In this document: positions 17,201 through 25,523 of the stretch, one piece after another
How positions within the stretch are numbered: the stretch's first letter is position 1
How the letters are laid out: each line of letters starts with the position of its first letter
From: Streptomyces cynarae
GTDB lineage: Bacteria; Actinomycetota; Actinomycetes; Streptomycetales; Streptomycetaceae
NCBI RefSeq assembly: GCF_025642135.1
Contig: NZ_CP106793.1
Span: 1,781,001-1,845,000 of the forward strand
Length of the DNA: 64,000 nt
Direction: 5' to 3'
Program-made: the position numbers and the translations under genes
The notes under the pieces: model-generated
What the model was told of the DNA's origin: nothing
Databases searched by the model: none
The model's input: the letters and a program-made list of their open reading frames with translations, nothing else

Positions 17201-17906
17201 GCGTCGGCTGCGGCACCGAGTCGACCAGCGGGCCGGAGCCCTGCGGGGCCTCGGGCGCGGCCTCGGCGGTCACGGGCGCGGCCTCCGGGGCGACCGGCGC
17301 GGCGGTCGGCTGAACCGTCGGCGCGGACTCGGGCGCCGGTGCCGGAACGACCGTTTCTGCGGTCGCGCCCTCGGTGCCCACCGGCGGCACGGCGTGCTGC
17401 TGCGGCGGAGGCCCCCAGGGGACCGCTCCCTGCGGGGAGTTCTCCCCCGACTGCGGCACGTCGAGGTACTCGGGACCGGTCGTGGGCGGCCCTGAGAAGC
17501 GCATCGGGGCGTCCGCCGGACCACGGTCGGAGAGCGTGCGCACCGGGCTCGCGGAGGTGTCCGGGATGGGCGGGCCGAGGTGCAGCGGGCGGCGCGGAGT
17601 CGACTGCGGCGCGGGCCCCGGAGCCGGCGTACGGACCGCGCCGACGTCGATGGAGCCGCTGTCCCGGCCGGCCGCCTCGTGCGGACCCGGCTCGTGGGGA
17701 TACGGCGCCGGAGCCGGGGCGTGCTGCGGCATCTCGTTGCCCCACGCGCCCTGCTGGCCCGGCATCAGGAGCAGGTCGTCGTCCTCGGGAGTGCTGTCGG
17801 AAGGGTCGAGGTAGGTGTACGCGCCCGGCGCGAGGACGCCCGGCTGCTCCACCATGCCTGCGTTCTCCGGCAGCCCCTCGCCCGGGACCTGGCCGGTGTC
17901 GGTCAT
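14300..17906 (-). CDS. cobT: BluB-CobT fusion with long disordered N-terminus, interrupted by two frame breaks
   Basis: Read with two single-base corrections this is one gene of 1203 codons. From the ATG at 17906 (ribosome site GAGGGG), about 630 residues of Pro/Ala/Gln/Glu-rich, low-complexity sequence come first. A BluB-type flavin destructase domain follows (RERRDIRNGFRSDPIP, APSVGHSQPWDFVVIR, GLGVGWVSFFDE), which makes dimethylbenzimidazole. The last domain is CobT (AIFAGDHGVHAQGVTPWPQEV, LTGEMGIANTTASAAL, and LRLGEGTGALL with the catalytic Glu), which attaches phosphoribose to the base. The frame moves at the GGGG run 16850-16853 and again at about 16455-16470, each consistent with one missing base. 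Both catalytic domains lie intact in the 701-codon frame starting at 16405. Confidence 0.85.
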
Positions 17907-18249
17907 GCGTACCCCTCGCCCATCGGTTAGTGCTTCTACGACCAGCTGGCCCGGAACGGCACGCCGACCGCCCGCAGTGAAGAACGAGCGTGCGTGCCCA
18001 GCGGCACGAACGACCCGCCCACAATGACGACAAAGCCATTGAACGGCATTGTCCCGGTCGTCCCGCCGTCGCGACAGGGTGATCCGCGACGGCCCGCTGT
18101 GGACTGCGCCACGTTGCGCGCCCTCCGGTCCGGCCGTACCGCCTCCACCCCAAAAGAGGTGCGCTTTCCGGACATTGACTGATGAATGCCGGATCACCCG
18201 AGTACGGTACGACGGTCGGCCAGCCTACCGCGCCGGTACGACAACCGGA
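17907..18249. other. Intergenic region between cobL and the cobT fusion
   Basis: This 343-bp region upstream of cobT holds no acceptable ORF; the overlapping frames are shadows. I looked for the B12-box of a cobalamin riboswitch and did not see one. It should contain the cobT promoter, but no clear -35/-10 pair stands out. Confidence 0.5.
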
Positions 18250-19458
18250 TCACGGGGAGCGTTCGGCCAATCGGCCGCTGAGCAGGAACGCGACGCTCCG
18301 CTCCTTCTCCGTCCAGGCCCGCGTGTCGAGTTCGACGGACTGCAGCAGAGCGCACTCGACGTCGTAGCCGTGTTCCGTGAGGTCCCTGCCGACGAGTTCG
18401 GCCGCGTCGCGGGTCGCGGCGTGGGTCACGATGCGCTGCGGACGGCGGTCGGCGACCGCGGAGACGACCGCCGCTCCCCCGCCGCCGACGCGGACGACGT
18501 CCGGTTCCGGCAGGTTCTCCAGGATGTGCGGGGCGGTGCCGTGCACGACCTGCAGCTGGACACCGAAGTGGCGTGCGGCGGCAGTGGTACGGCCGCACGC
18601 GTCGGGGTCCTGGTCGACGGCGATGACGGCGGCCCCGCAGCGGGCGGCCTCCACGGCGAACGCGCCGCTGCCGCTGCCGATGTCCCACACCAGGTCGCCC
18701 ACCCTGGGCCCGAGGCGGGCGAGTTGGGTGGCCCGCAGCAGATCCGTCTCCCCTTCGCCGAGTCCCCCGCCGTACGCCTCGGCGGGCAGAGCCCAGCCGC
18801 GCGGTCCGGCGCCCGGGTCGCGGCCGGCGATCCAGCCGCCGTCGGCCGCGGTGACCGGCCCGCCGATGACGATGACGACGTTGGGGTCGCGCCAGGTGTG
18901 GTCGGCGGCCTTGTCCGAGGTGACGACGGTGACCTGTTCGCGTCCGGTGCCCAGCTCCTCGCAGATGACGAAGGTGCGGTGGACGCCGTCGAGGAGCAGT
19001 CCGAGTTCGGCGGGTCCGGCGCCCGGTGAGGTGAGGACCGCGACCTTGGTGTGGGCGCGGCATACGTTGACCGCGCGTCGCAGGGTGCGGCGGTGTGCGA
19101 CGACCACCTGTGCGTCGTCCCAGGGCATCCCGGCGCGCGCGAAGGCGGCGGCCACGGAGGAGACCGCGGGGACGACTTCGACCTCCAGGCCGTACTCGGG
19201 GGCGCGCAGCGTGCGTACGACACCGAAGAAGCCCGGGTCGCCGTCGGCGAGGACGACGGCGGTGCCGCGGTGGGCGGCGATACGGCGGGCGGCGAGGGCG
19301 ACACTGCCGAGGCGGATGCGCTCGGCGGCCGGAGGCACTTCGGGAAGGGCGAGGTGGTGGGCCGCGCCGGCGACGAGCGTGGCGGCCCCGAGGGCGGAGC
19401 GCGCCGCGGCGGTCAGCGGCGAGCCGTCCCAGCCGATCACCGTGACCCGGTCGGCCAT
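18250..19458 (-). CDS. cobL: Precorrin-6Y C5,15-methyltransferase (decarboxylating), CbiE-CbiT fusion
   Basis: A 402-residue bifunctional cobalamin enzyme. The N-terminal CbiE-type SUMT-fold methyltransferase (VTVIGWDGSPL, VVLADGDPGFFGVVRTL, EVVPAVSSVAAAFARAGMPW) methylates C5. The C-terminal CbiT-type Rossmann methyltransferase (VWDIGSGSGAFAVEAARCGAAVIAVD, HGTAPHIL, RVGGGG) methylates C15 and decarboxylates the acetate side chain. It belongs with the cobA and cobT genes to the left on the same strand, although each appears to have its own transcription unit. The ATG at 19458 fits family length. Confidence 0.92.
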   Translation of the reverse strand: MADRVTVIGWDGSPLTAAARSALGAATLVAGAAHHLALPEVPPAAERIRLGSVALAARRIAAHRGTAVVLADGDPGFFGVVRTLRAPEYGLEVEVVPAVSSVAAAFARAGMPWDDAQVVVAHRRTLRRAVNVCRAHTKVAVLTSPGAGPAELGLLLDGVHRTFVICEELGTGREQVTVVTSDKAADHTWRDPNVVIVIGGPVTAADGGWIAGRDPGAGPRGWALPAEAYGGGLGEGETDLLRATQLARLGPRVGDLVWDIGSGSGAFAVEAARCGAAVIAVDQDPDACGRTTAAARHFGVQLQVVHGTAPHILENLPEPDVVRVGGGGAAVVSAVADRRPQRIVTHAATRDAAELVGRDLTEHGYDVECALLQSVELDTRAWTEKERSVAFLLSGRLAERSP

Positions 19459-19586
19459 CGTCGTCAGTCTCCAGGTTTTTCGCGCAGGTCGTCAGGGGGC
19501 AGCCCGTACGGCGGGCTCCGTGAGGGTATCCCGTTCGGCCGGGTGCACTCGCCCCGGGCTCGGTCCGTGGGAGCGGTCCCTCGCCG

Positions 19587-20225
19587 TCAGTTCCAGTTCG
19601 GGAACGACGTGAAACCCCCTGTGTCGGCCAGCTCGTCGCTGACCCCGTCGAGGTCCTCTGGCAGCAGGCTCCACACGATGAAGTCGGTCCGTACGTCCGT
19701 CCAGGTGCCGTCCTCCGCACGGACGTGCGCTATGCAGGCGTTGCGCAGGACGCCCTCGCTGATGCAGCCGATCTTCTGGGCGACCTGCTGGGAGGCGGTG
19801 TTGTCGGCCGCGGTGCGCAGTTCGATCCGCTCGAAGTTCTGGTCGCCGAAGAGCCATTGGGCGGTCGCGAGCGCGGCTTCGGAGGCGTAGCCCTCGCCGC
19901 GGGCCCAGGGCGCGATGATGTACGACAGTTCGGTGGACCGTACATGCCAGTTGGTCTTGGTGAGCTGGATGACGCCCACCAGGCGCTGGGTGAGGAACTC
20001 GGTGACGGCGAGGTCGAGGCCGCGGCCCGCGGCGCGTTCGGCGGGCGCGTGCTCGGTGATCCAGGTGCGGGCGCCCTCCTCGGTGAACGGCTGGGGCACG
20101 TCGGTCCAGGCGCCGACCAGCTCGTCGTTCATCATCTCGGCCAGCGCGGGGACGTCGTCCTCGTCGAGAGGGCGCAGGACCAAACGCTCCGTGCTGATGG
20201 AGACGTTGGGAAAGGTGCTCGTCAT
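19587..20225 (-). CDS. RimJ/RimL-type GNAT acetyltransferase
   Basis: A 212-residue acetyltransferase of the ribosomal-protein-alanine acetyltransferase group. ERLVLRPLDEDDVPALAEMMND is the typical N-terminal strand-helix. PWARGEGYASEAALATAQWLF supplies the acetyl-CoA loop, and NTASQQVAQKIGCISEGVLRNA is the C-terminal motif. The substrate is unknown and need not be a ribosomal protein. It stands between cobL and metQ with 130-175 bp on either side, where I see no other ORF. Confidence 0.85.
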   Translation of the reverse strand: MTSTFPNVSISTERLVLRPLDEDDVPALAEMMNDELVGAWTDVPQPFTEEGARTWITEHAPAERAAGRGLDLAVTEFLTQRLVGVIQLTKTNWHVRSTELSYIIAPWARGEGYASEAALATAQWLFGDQNFERIELRTAADNTASQQVAQKIGCISEGVLRNACIAHVRAEDGTWTDVRTDFIVWSLLPEDLDGVSDELADTGGFTSFPNWN

Positions 20226-20401
20226 TGCGCCGCTCCGTAACCTTCGAAAAACCGTCAGGGCCTGCTGAACTGCCCAGCATGCAGCATGGAGGCGGCGAAA
20301 CGCACCACGGGGTCCACACCCGGTGAGGGAGCGGACCCGGTGCGTGGCGATACGCCGTGTACGCGGTTGTACGCGGCGCCGACGGCAGTCGACGGGCGGG
20401 A

Positions 20402-21235
20402 TCAGAAGGACGCGATGACCGATCCCTGGTACTTGTCCTCGATGAACTTCTTGACCTCGGGCGAGACGAGGAGCTTGGCCAGCTTCTTGACCCGCGGGTC
20501 GTTCTCGTTGCCCTTCTTGACCGCGAGGAAGTTGCCGTAGGGGTTGTCCTTCGCGGACTCCAGGACGAGGGCGTCCTTGGCGGGCTTGAGGCCGGAGGAG
20601 ATGGCGTAGTTGCCGTTGATCACCGCGGCGTCCACGTCGTCCAGGGAGCGCGGGGTCTGGGCCGCCTCCAGCTCCTTGAACTTGAGGTTCTTCGGGTTCT
20701 TGGCGATGTCCTGCGGGGTCGCCTCGTTGCCCACGCCGCTCTTGAGCGTGATGAGCCCGTTGGCGTCGAGCAGCTTGAGCGCACGCGCCTCGTTGACCGT
20801 GTCGTTGGGGATGGCGACGGTCGCACCGCTCTTCAGCTCGTCGGCCTTCTTGATCTTGTGGGAGTACAGGCCGAGCGGTTCCAGGTGCACCGTGACGACG
20901 GGCACGATGTGGGTGCCGTTCTTCTTGTTGAAGTCGTCGAGGTACGGCTGGTTCTGGAAGTAGTTGGCACCGACCGACCCGTCCTCGGTCGCCGTGTTCG
21001 GCGTGACGTAGTCGGTGAACTCCTTGACCTGGAGGTCGAGGCCCGCCTTCTTCGCCAGGTTGTCCTTGACGAAGTCGAGGATCTCGGCGTGCGGGGTGGG
21101 GCTCGCGGCGACGATGAGCGGGCCGTCGGAGCCGGAGGAGGCGGAGCTGCTCTTGCCGGAGCCGCAGGCGCCGAGCCCGAAGGTGAGGGCTCCCGCGGCG
21201 AGGACGGCGGTGGTGATCTTGGCGGTGTTACGCAC
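20402..21235 (-). CDS. metQ: Methionine ABC transporter substrate-binding lipoprotein
   Basis: A 277-residue NlpA-family lipoprotein. The signal peptide ends in the lipobox FGLGAC near residue 24, followed by a Ser/Gly linker. The mature part has the family motif VAASPTPHAEIL, then YFQNQPYLDDFNK, VAIPNDTVNEARAL and AAVINGNYAI. With metI and metN it imports methionine, possibly other sulphur amino acids. The start is a GTG at 21235 with GGAAAGG upstream. It follows metI by 80 bp and is the last gene of the metNIQ order. Confidence 0.95.
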   Translation of the reverse strand: MRNTAKITTAVLAAGALTFGLGACGSGKSSSASSGSDGPLIVAASPTPHAEILDFVKDNLAKKAGLDLQVKEFTDYVTPNTATEDGSVGANYFQNQPYLDDFNKKNGTHIVPVVTVHLEPLGLYSHKIKKADELKSGATVAIPNDTVNEARALKLLDANGLITLKSGVGNEATPQDIAKNPKNLKFKELEAAQTPRSLDDVDAAVINGNYAISSGLKPAKDALVLESAKDNPYGNFLAVKKGNENDPRVKKLAKLLVSPEVKKFIEDKYQGSVIASF

Positions 21236-21315
21236 GAAAAGTGCCTTTCCTTATGGGTGGTACAACCCCGTCATGGTTCACGGGGAGTTCGGGGGATATG
21301 CGGGCGTGGCGGGGC

Positions 21316-22062
21316 TCAGGCGACCTTGCTCACATCGGCCGTCGCGGGCTCCTTCGCCTTCAGCAGCCGCAGCTTCGGCGCCGGTCCGGAGCGGCCGCCG
21401 CGGCGGTGCAGGGCGCGGGCCGCGAAGTCGCCGGCGAACTGGATGAGCGAGATGACGACGGCCAGGACCGCCACGGTGATCCACATCAGCTGGGTCTCGA
21501 AGCGCTGGTAGCCGTAGCGGATGGCGATGTCACCGAGGCCGCCGGCGCCGACCGTGCCGGCCATCGCCGAGTAGCCGATGAGGGCGACGACGGTGGTCGT
21601 CGCGGAGGAGATCAGGGAGGGCAGGGCCTCCGGTACGAGGACCTTGCGCACGACGGTCCAGGTGTTGCCGCCCATCGCCTGCACGGCCTCGACGAGGCCG
21701 CCGTCCACTTCGCGGACAGCCGTCTCGACGAGGCGCGCGAAGAACGGGATGGCGCCGATGGCGAGCGGCACGATGGCGGCCTCGCGGCCGATCGTCGTCC
21801 CCGTGACCCAGCGCGTGAAGTTCATCAGCGCGACCATCAGGATGATGAACGGCATCGAGCGGGCGATGTTCACGACCTGCCCGAGGACCTTGTTGGCCAC
21901 GATGTTCTGGAGCGGTCCGCCACGGTCGGTCAGCACCAGCAGCACGCCGAGCGGCAGGCCGCCGACGACGGCGATGAGGGTGGACCACCCGACCATGTAG
22001 AGGGTGTCCCAGGAGGCCTGCGACAGCAGGGGCTGCATCGCCGAGAAATCGGACCAGGTCAC
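21316..22062 (-). CDS. metI: Methionine ABC transporter permease
   Basis: A 248-residue permease with about five membrane segments. The cytoplasmic EAA-type loop is VEAVQAMGGNTWTVVRKVLVPEALPSLI, which contacts the ATPase. The sequence is collinear with MetI throughout (SMPFIILMVAL, AIPFFARLVETAVREVD, GTVGAGGLGDIAIRYGYQRFE). A positively charged C-terminal tail follows the last span. The GTG start overlaps the metN stop by 4 nt (GTGA), so the two are translationally coupled. Confidence 0.95.
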   Translation of the reverse strand: MTWSDFSAMQPLLSQASWDTLYMVGWSTLIAVVGGLPLGVLLVLTDRGGPLQNIVANKVLGQVVNIARSMPFIILMVALMNFTRWVTGTTIGREAAIVPLAIGAIPFFARLVETAVREVDGGLVEAVQAMGGNTWTVVRKVLVPEALPSLISSATTTVVALIGYSAMAGTVGAGGLGDIAIRYGYQRFETQLMWITVAVLAVVISLIQFAGDFAARALHRRGGRSGPAPKLRLLKAKEPATADVSKVA

Positions 22063-23102
22063 TTGGCACCTTCCTTCACCAGTGCGCGCTCGTGCCCCAC
22101 CACGTCGATCTGCAGGCCCTGCTCGCGCAGGAAGCCGATCGGCACCACGTTGTCCTCGTAGCGGCCGGGCAGTTCGATGCGCATCCGGCCGACCTGGAGG
22201 CCGCCGACGGTGTCGATGGCGGCGCCCAGGATCGAGATGTCGATGTTGTAGGTGCGGGACAGCTGGGAGATGACGGGCTGGGTGGCGGTCTCGCCCTGGA
22301 AGGTGACGTCGACGACGGTCCGGTCGTCGCGGGATGCCTCACCGCCCACCGGGAAGAGGGCGGAGGCCAGCTGGGAGCCGGGGGTGGCGAGCAGTTCGCC
22401 GACCGTGCCGGACTCGACGATGCGGCCCTTCTCCATGAGGGCGGCCGAGTCGCAGACGCTCTTGACGACGTCCATCTCGTGGGTGATGAGCAGGACGGTC
22501 AGGCCGAGCTGCCGGTTGAGGTCGCGCAGCAGCTGGAGGATGGAACGGGTGGTCTCCGGGTCGAGGGCGCTGGTCGCCTCGTCGGAGAGCAGCACCTTGG
22601 GGTCGCCGGCGAGGGCGCGGGCGATGCCGACGCGCTGCTTCTGGCCGCCGGAGAGCTGGGCCGGGTAGGCCTTGGCCTTGTCGCCGAGACCGACGAGGTC
22701 GAGGAGCTCGAGGGCCTTACGGGAGCGTTCCTTCCCGGACTTGCCGAGGATCTCCAGAGGCAGCTCGACGTTGTCCTGGACGGTGCGCGAGGACAGCAGG
22801 TTGAAGTGCTGGAAGACCATGCCGATCCGGCTGCGCGCCGTGCGCAGCTCCCTGCCGGCGCGTGGTCCGCGACCGGCGAGCGCGGTCAGGTCCTGGCCGG
22901 CCACGGTGACCGTGCCGGAGGTGGGGCGCTCCAGGAGGTTGACGCAGCGGATGAGCGAGGACTTGCCGGCGCCGGACTGGCCGATGACGCCGTACACCTC
23001 GCCCTCGCGTACGTGCAGGTCGACGCCGTCGAGGGCGGTCACCTCGCGGTCGCGCGAACGGTCGGCCCGGTAGATTTTCGTCAGGCCCGATGTGGTGATC
23101 AC
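22059..23102 (-). CDS. metN: Methionine ABC transporter ATP-binding protein
   Basis: A 347-residue ATPase with Walker A GQSGAGKSS, Q-loop VFQHFNLL, signature LSGGQKQR, Walker B VLLSDEATSALD and switch LLITHEMD. A C-terminal NIL regulatory domain (from about residue 270) senses methionine in the trans-inhibited MetN transporters. I prefer the GTG at 23102 because the conserved sequence begins at VITTSGLTKIY. An ATG at 23162 would add 20 poorly conserved residues. A Cys/Met-rich leader ORF lies 150-250 bp upstream, suggesting control of the operon by translation of those codons. Confidence 0.93.
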   Translation of the reverse strand: MITTSGLTKIYRADRSRDREVTALDGVDLHVREGEVYGVIGQSGAGKSSLIRCVNLLERPTSGTVTVAGQDLTALAGRGPRAGRELRTARSRIGMVFQHFNLLSSRTVQDNVELPLEILGKSGKERSRKALELLDLVGLGDKAKAYPAQLSGGQKQRVGIARALAGDPKVLLSDEATSALDPETTRSILQLLRDLNRQLGLTVLLITHEMDVVKSVCDSAALMEKGRIVESGTVGELLATPGSQLASALFPVGGEASRDDRTVVDVTFQGETATQPVISQLSRTYNIDISILGAAIDTVGGLQVGRMRIELPGRYEDNVVPIGFLREQGLQIDVVGHERALVKEGAK

Positions 23103-23209
23103 TGGGTTTCCGTCACTGTCGAGTGCAGGGCGTGGGTGTGCGCCGGGCACGGGTGCGTGCATGGCGACGCGGCACGGTTCTCGCAAGGGCGATGGAACCG
23201 GGGAGAACG

Positions 23210-23284
23210 TGTGCGCGGGGGGGGTCAGTCGCGTACGACGCGTGCGTACGGACATGCCACGGCGGTCTCGCTTCGGGGCGCGAG
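23210..23284 (-). promoter_or_regulatory. Potential attenuation hairpins between leader ORF and metN
   Basis: Two stem-loops follow the leader stop: CTCGC/GCGAG (23267-23284) and CGTACG/CGTACG (23232-23250). In addition TGTGCGC inside the leader's last Met-Cys codons (23315-23321) can pair with GCGCACA at 23210-23216 near metN. Alternative pairings of this kind are expected in ribosome-mediated attenuation. No U-tract is present, so control could be translational or Rho-dependent. Confidence 0.35.
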
Positions 23285-23307
23285 TCTCTGGGTGGTGCGG
23301 GGGCCCT

Positions 23308-23352
23308 CTAGCAGGCGCACATTCGACACATACAACGAGCACCGGGCGTCAT
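23308..23352 (-). CDS. Cys/Met-rich leader peptide upstream of metNIQ
   Basis: A 14-codon ORF reads MTPGARCMCRMCAC and stops at TAG. Four Cys and two Met fall in the last eight codons. A GAGG ribosome site lies 5 nt before the ATG at 23352; an in-frame ATG at 23394 would give 28 residues with one more Cys. Cys-rich leader ORFs that attenuate sulphur-metabolism operons are known in actinobacteria. Here the downstream genes import methionine. The function is inferred from codon content and position only. Confidence 0.55.
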   Translation of the reverse strand: MTPGARCMCRMCAC

Positions 23353-23540
23353 GGTCGCCTCGGTCGCAACAGTGCGGCAGCTCGTCGTGGTCATGGATGC
23401 AAGTAAAGCAGACGCCGGACCGGGACCTGACACGACTGTCCGAATAGCGGACGGATGGCGCCGGTTGTGGTCAACACCACGGCCGGTGGGGCGGTGCCGC
23501 GGTCGGCCACGGGGGCGGGGACATCAGTGCTTTTGGCCCG

Positions 23541-23556
23541 TAATAGGGTCGCGGCA
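23541..23556 (+). promoter_or_regulatory. Candidate leaderless promoter
   Basis: TAATAGGGT ends 6 nt before the ATG at 23556, so a -10 element here would start transcription at or next to the start codon. No ribosome site precedes this ATG, which supports leaderless translation. The -35 is not evident. Confidence 0.45.
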
Positions 23557-23915
23557 TGCTTGATGCCCTGACGCTGGCGACCGGTGTCGCCGCGCTGCTG
23601 CTCGCCGCCTGGTGCGGCTGGGCCGCGTACCGTGATCAGCCCACGAAGGACTGGCACTTCATCGGCATGGCCGTGGTGACGCTGCTGGCCCTCGTCCAGC
23701 TGGTCGTCGGCATCGTCCAGCTGGCGAGGGGCGAGAAGCCGGCGCAGGGCACGACGATCTTCGTGGCGTATCTGCTGGGCGCTTTCGCGTGCATCCCGGC
23801 GGCGGGCTTCATGTCACTGGCCGAGCGCACCCGGTGGGGTTCGGTGACGGTCGCGGCCGGCGGTGTGGTCCTCGCCGTGCTGGAGGTGCGGCTCTATGAC
23901 ATCTGGGGAGGCTGA
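23556..23915 (+). CDS. Four-span membrane protein of unknown function
   Basis: A 119-residue protein that is almost entirely membrane-embedded: segments near residues 3-22, 35-57, 67-85 and 93-112. The last ends in LEVRLYDIWGG. No motif identifies a function. It is the first gene of a two-gene unit with the next membrane protein; its stop is 1 nt from the next start. It is divergent from metN and the leader ORF. Confidence 0.75.
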   Translation: MLDALTLATGVAALLLAAWCGWAAYRDQPTKDWHFIGMAVVTLLALVQLVVGIVQLARGEKPAQGTTIFVAYLLGAFACIPAAGFMSLAERTRWGSVTVAAGGVVLAVLEVRLYDIWGG

Positions 23916-23916
23916 G

Positions 23917-24348
23917 ATGACGTCCACGCAGGAGAGGCCGGCCAGGACGCGGCTCATCGGCGGGCCCGGCATGCTGCTGGTGTGGCTGTACGGGGTGATG
24001 GTGGTCGGGGCGGTGTCGCGGTCGGTCGTACAGATCGCGACTCAGTTCGACAAGGCTCCGCTCGCATACGCCCTGTCCGCGGTCGCCGGCGTCGTCTACG
24101 GATTCATCACGTACTCGCTGGTGCGTGGCGGCGAGACGGCCCGCCGGGCGGCGTTGGTGTGCTGTGCGGCCGAGCTGGTCGGTGTGCTCACCGTCGGTAC
24201 GTGGACCCTGGTCGAGCCGTCCGCCTTTCCCGACGCGACCGTGTGGTCGGACTACGGCATGGGGTACGTCTTCATTCCGGTGCTGCTGCCGCTGTCGGCC
24301 ATGTACTGGTTGCGGAAGGGGGCCGCGCGTCAGGCGGAGGCGGCCTGA
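23917..24348 (+). CDS. Four-span membrane protein, second gene of pair
   Basis: A 143-residue membrane protein: a cytoplasmic N-terminus with basic residues, then hydrophobic segments near residues 18-40, 48-66, 78-98 and 112-132, and a short basic tail. The ribosome site GGGGAGG lies inside the end of the preceding gene, and the start is 1 nt after its stop. The pair probably forms a small membrane complex (inference). A CCCCTTTCGGGG hairpin follows near 24363. Confidence 0.72.
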   Translation: MTSTQERPARTRLIGGPGMLLVWLYGVMVVGAVSRSVVQIATQFDKAPLAYALSAVAGVVYGFITYSLVRGGETARRAALVCCAAELVGVLTVGTWTLVEPSAFPDATVWSDYGMGYVFIPVLLPLSAMYWLRKGAARQAEAA

Positions 24349-24385
24349 GCCCGGCGGGACGCGCCCCTTTCGGGGCGCTCCTCCC

Positions 24386-24883
24386 CTAGGCCGTCGTGGC
24401 GTACGTACTCGCCGGCTTCTCCAGGACGATCATCGGTACGCCGTCCGCTCCCTGAGCCGTGCCCACCGTCTCGTAGCCGACCCGGCGGTACAGGCGCAGG
24501 TTGCCCTCGCTCCGGTGGCCCGCGCTGAGGCGGAACTTCTTCGCGCCGTGCCGCTCCACCAGTGCCGCCTCGGCCGCGCGCAGCAGCCGGGCGCCGATGC
24601 CGTGGCCCTGCAGCCGCGGGTGGACGCAGAGTTTGCCGATCGAGGCGGCCCCGTCCTCCGTCACGCTGCCGCGTACCGAGCCGACCACCTCCTCGCCCAG
24701 CCGCGCCACGAAGACGCAGTCCGAGGCGACCTCCTCGCGGACGGAGTCCAGGGTCTGGACGAGCGGGTCGATGCGGTAGTTGCCGTACAGCGCGGCTTCG
24801 CTCTGGAAGCAGAGGTACTGCAGCCTGAAGATCTGCTCGGCGTCCTGCTCGGTCGCCACAGAGATGGTCACGCTCATGCCCAT
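24386..24883 (-). CDS. GNAT N-acetyltransferase
   Basis: A 165-residue acetyltransferase with the central strand VGSVRGSVTEDGAASIGKLCVHP, acetyl-CoA loop RLQGHGIGARLLRAAEAAL, and NLRLYRRVGYETVGTA near the C-terminus. The ATG at 24883 follows GGGAGG by 9 nt. The substrate is unknown. It converges with the membrane-protein pair and is divergently placed relative to nothing; the sigma-factor gene lies 45 bp upstream on the same strand. Confidence 0.85.
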   Translation of the reverse strand: MGMSVTISVATEQDAEQIFRLQYLCFQSEAALYGNYRIDPLVQTLDSVREEVASDCVFVARLGEEVVGSVRGSVTEDGAASIGKLCVHPRLQGHGIGARLLRAAEAALVERHGAKKFRLSAGHRSEGNLRLYRRVGYETVGTAQGADGVPMIVLEKPASTYATTA

Positions 24884-24928
24884 GTGCGCACGCCTCCCGC
24901 TCACCTGATCACCGGTCGTCCCTCACTC

Positions 24929-25435
24929 CTATCCCCGCGGTTCGAGCGCCGCAACCTCCGCCGCAAGCAATCGACGCAGACATCCCAGGCATTTGGAGCG
25001 CTCCGGACCAAGACTCCCTTGTGAGATACCCAACTCCCCTGCAATTTCCCGATAGGTCAGGTCCTGCGGAGAGAGCAACGCCGCCATGAGGCGGGGACAG
25101 CGGCCGGGCAGGCGGCGTACGGCGGCGTGCAGTGCCCGGCGGCGGGCCGCGAGAAGCGCCTGCTGCTCGGGGCCGGGTCGGGTGTCGTCGGCCGGGTCAC
25201 CGCGGTACGGCAGTTCCAGGCGGGCGGCGCGTCGGCCGCGGCGTGCCTCCAGACGGACCGCGCGGCGCAGCCATTCCTGCGGGTCGGCGAGCGGCCGGTC
25301 GGCCTCCAGCCGTTCCAGGAGCCGTAGCCACACCGCCTGTTCCAGATCGCTCGGCTCCATCCCGGTCGCGTGTGCCTCCGCCGAGGCCTCGGCGGCGAGC
25401 AGCGGACGCAGGGTGCTGACCATCTCGTGCCTCAT
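24929..25435 (-). CDS. Small RNA polymerase sigma-factor-like protein
   Basis: A 168-residue protein resembling a group IV sigma factor. An N-terminal region-2-like helix set (DLEQAVWLRLLERLEADRPLADPQEWLRRAVRLEARR) is linked to a region-4 helix-turn-helix (DLTYREIAGELGISQGSLGPERSKCLGCLRRLL). Region 2 is weak and no anti-sigma gene adjoins, so promoter recognition is unproven. An in-frame ATG at 25423 has the better ribosome site (GAGGCACGAG) and may be the true start. The GDPD terminator lies directly upstream. Confidence 0.75.
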   Translation of the reverse strand: MRHEMVSTLRPLLAAEASAEAHATGMEPSDLEQAVWLRLLERLEADRPLADPQEWLRRAVRLEARRGRRAARLELPYRGDPADDTRPGPEQQALLAARRRALHAAVRRLPGRCPRLMAALLSPQDLTYREIAGELGISQGSLGPERSKCLGCLRRLLAAEVAALEPRG

Positions 25436-25447
25436 ACGCGACGGGAC

Positions 25448-25483
25448 GCGTCCGCCCCGGCTGCGGGTTGCCGGGGCGGACGC
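25448..25483 (-). terminator. Terminator of the GDPD gene
   Basis: A 13-bp perfect stem (GCGTCCGCCCCGG with its complement) closes a 10-nt loop about 40 bp after the GDPD stop and before the sigma-factor start. It probably insulates the two. Confidence 0.85.
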
Positions 25484-25523
25484 GAGTCACCCCGACGGGG
25501 TACTCGTGGCGCGTGTCGACCGC

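Noticed and set aside
17907..18249. Cobalamin riboswitch before cobT
   Set aside because: No B12-box or the expected long conserved core could be found on the minus strand.
23163..23540. SAM riboswitch before metN
   Set aside because: No S-box-like helices or conserved core were recognised; the Cys/Met leader ORF explains the long leader better.
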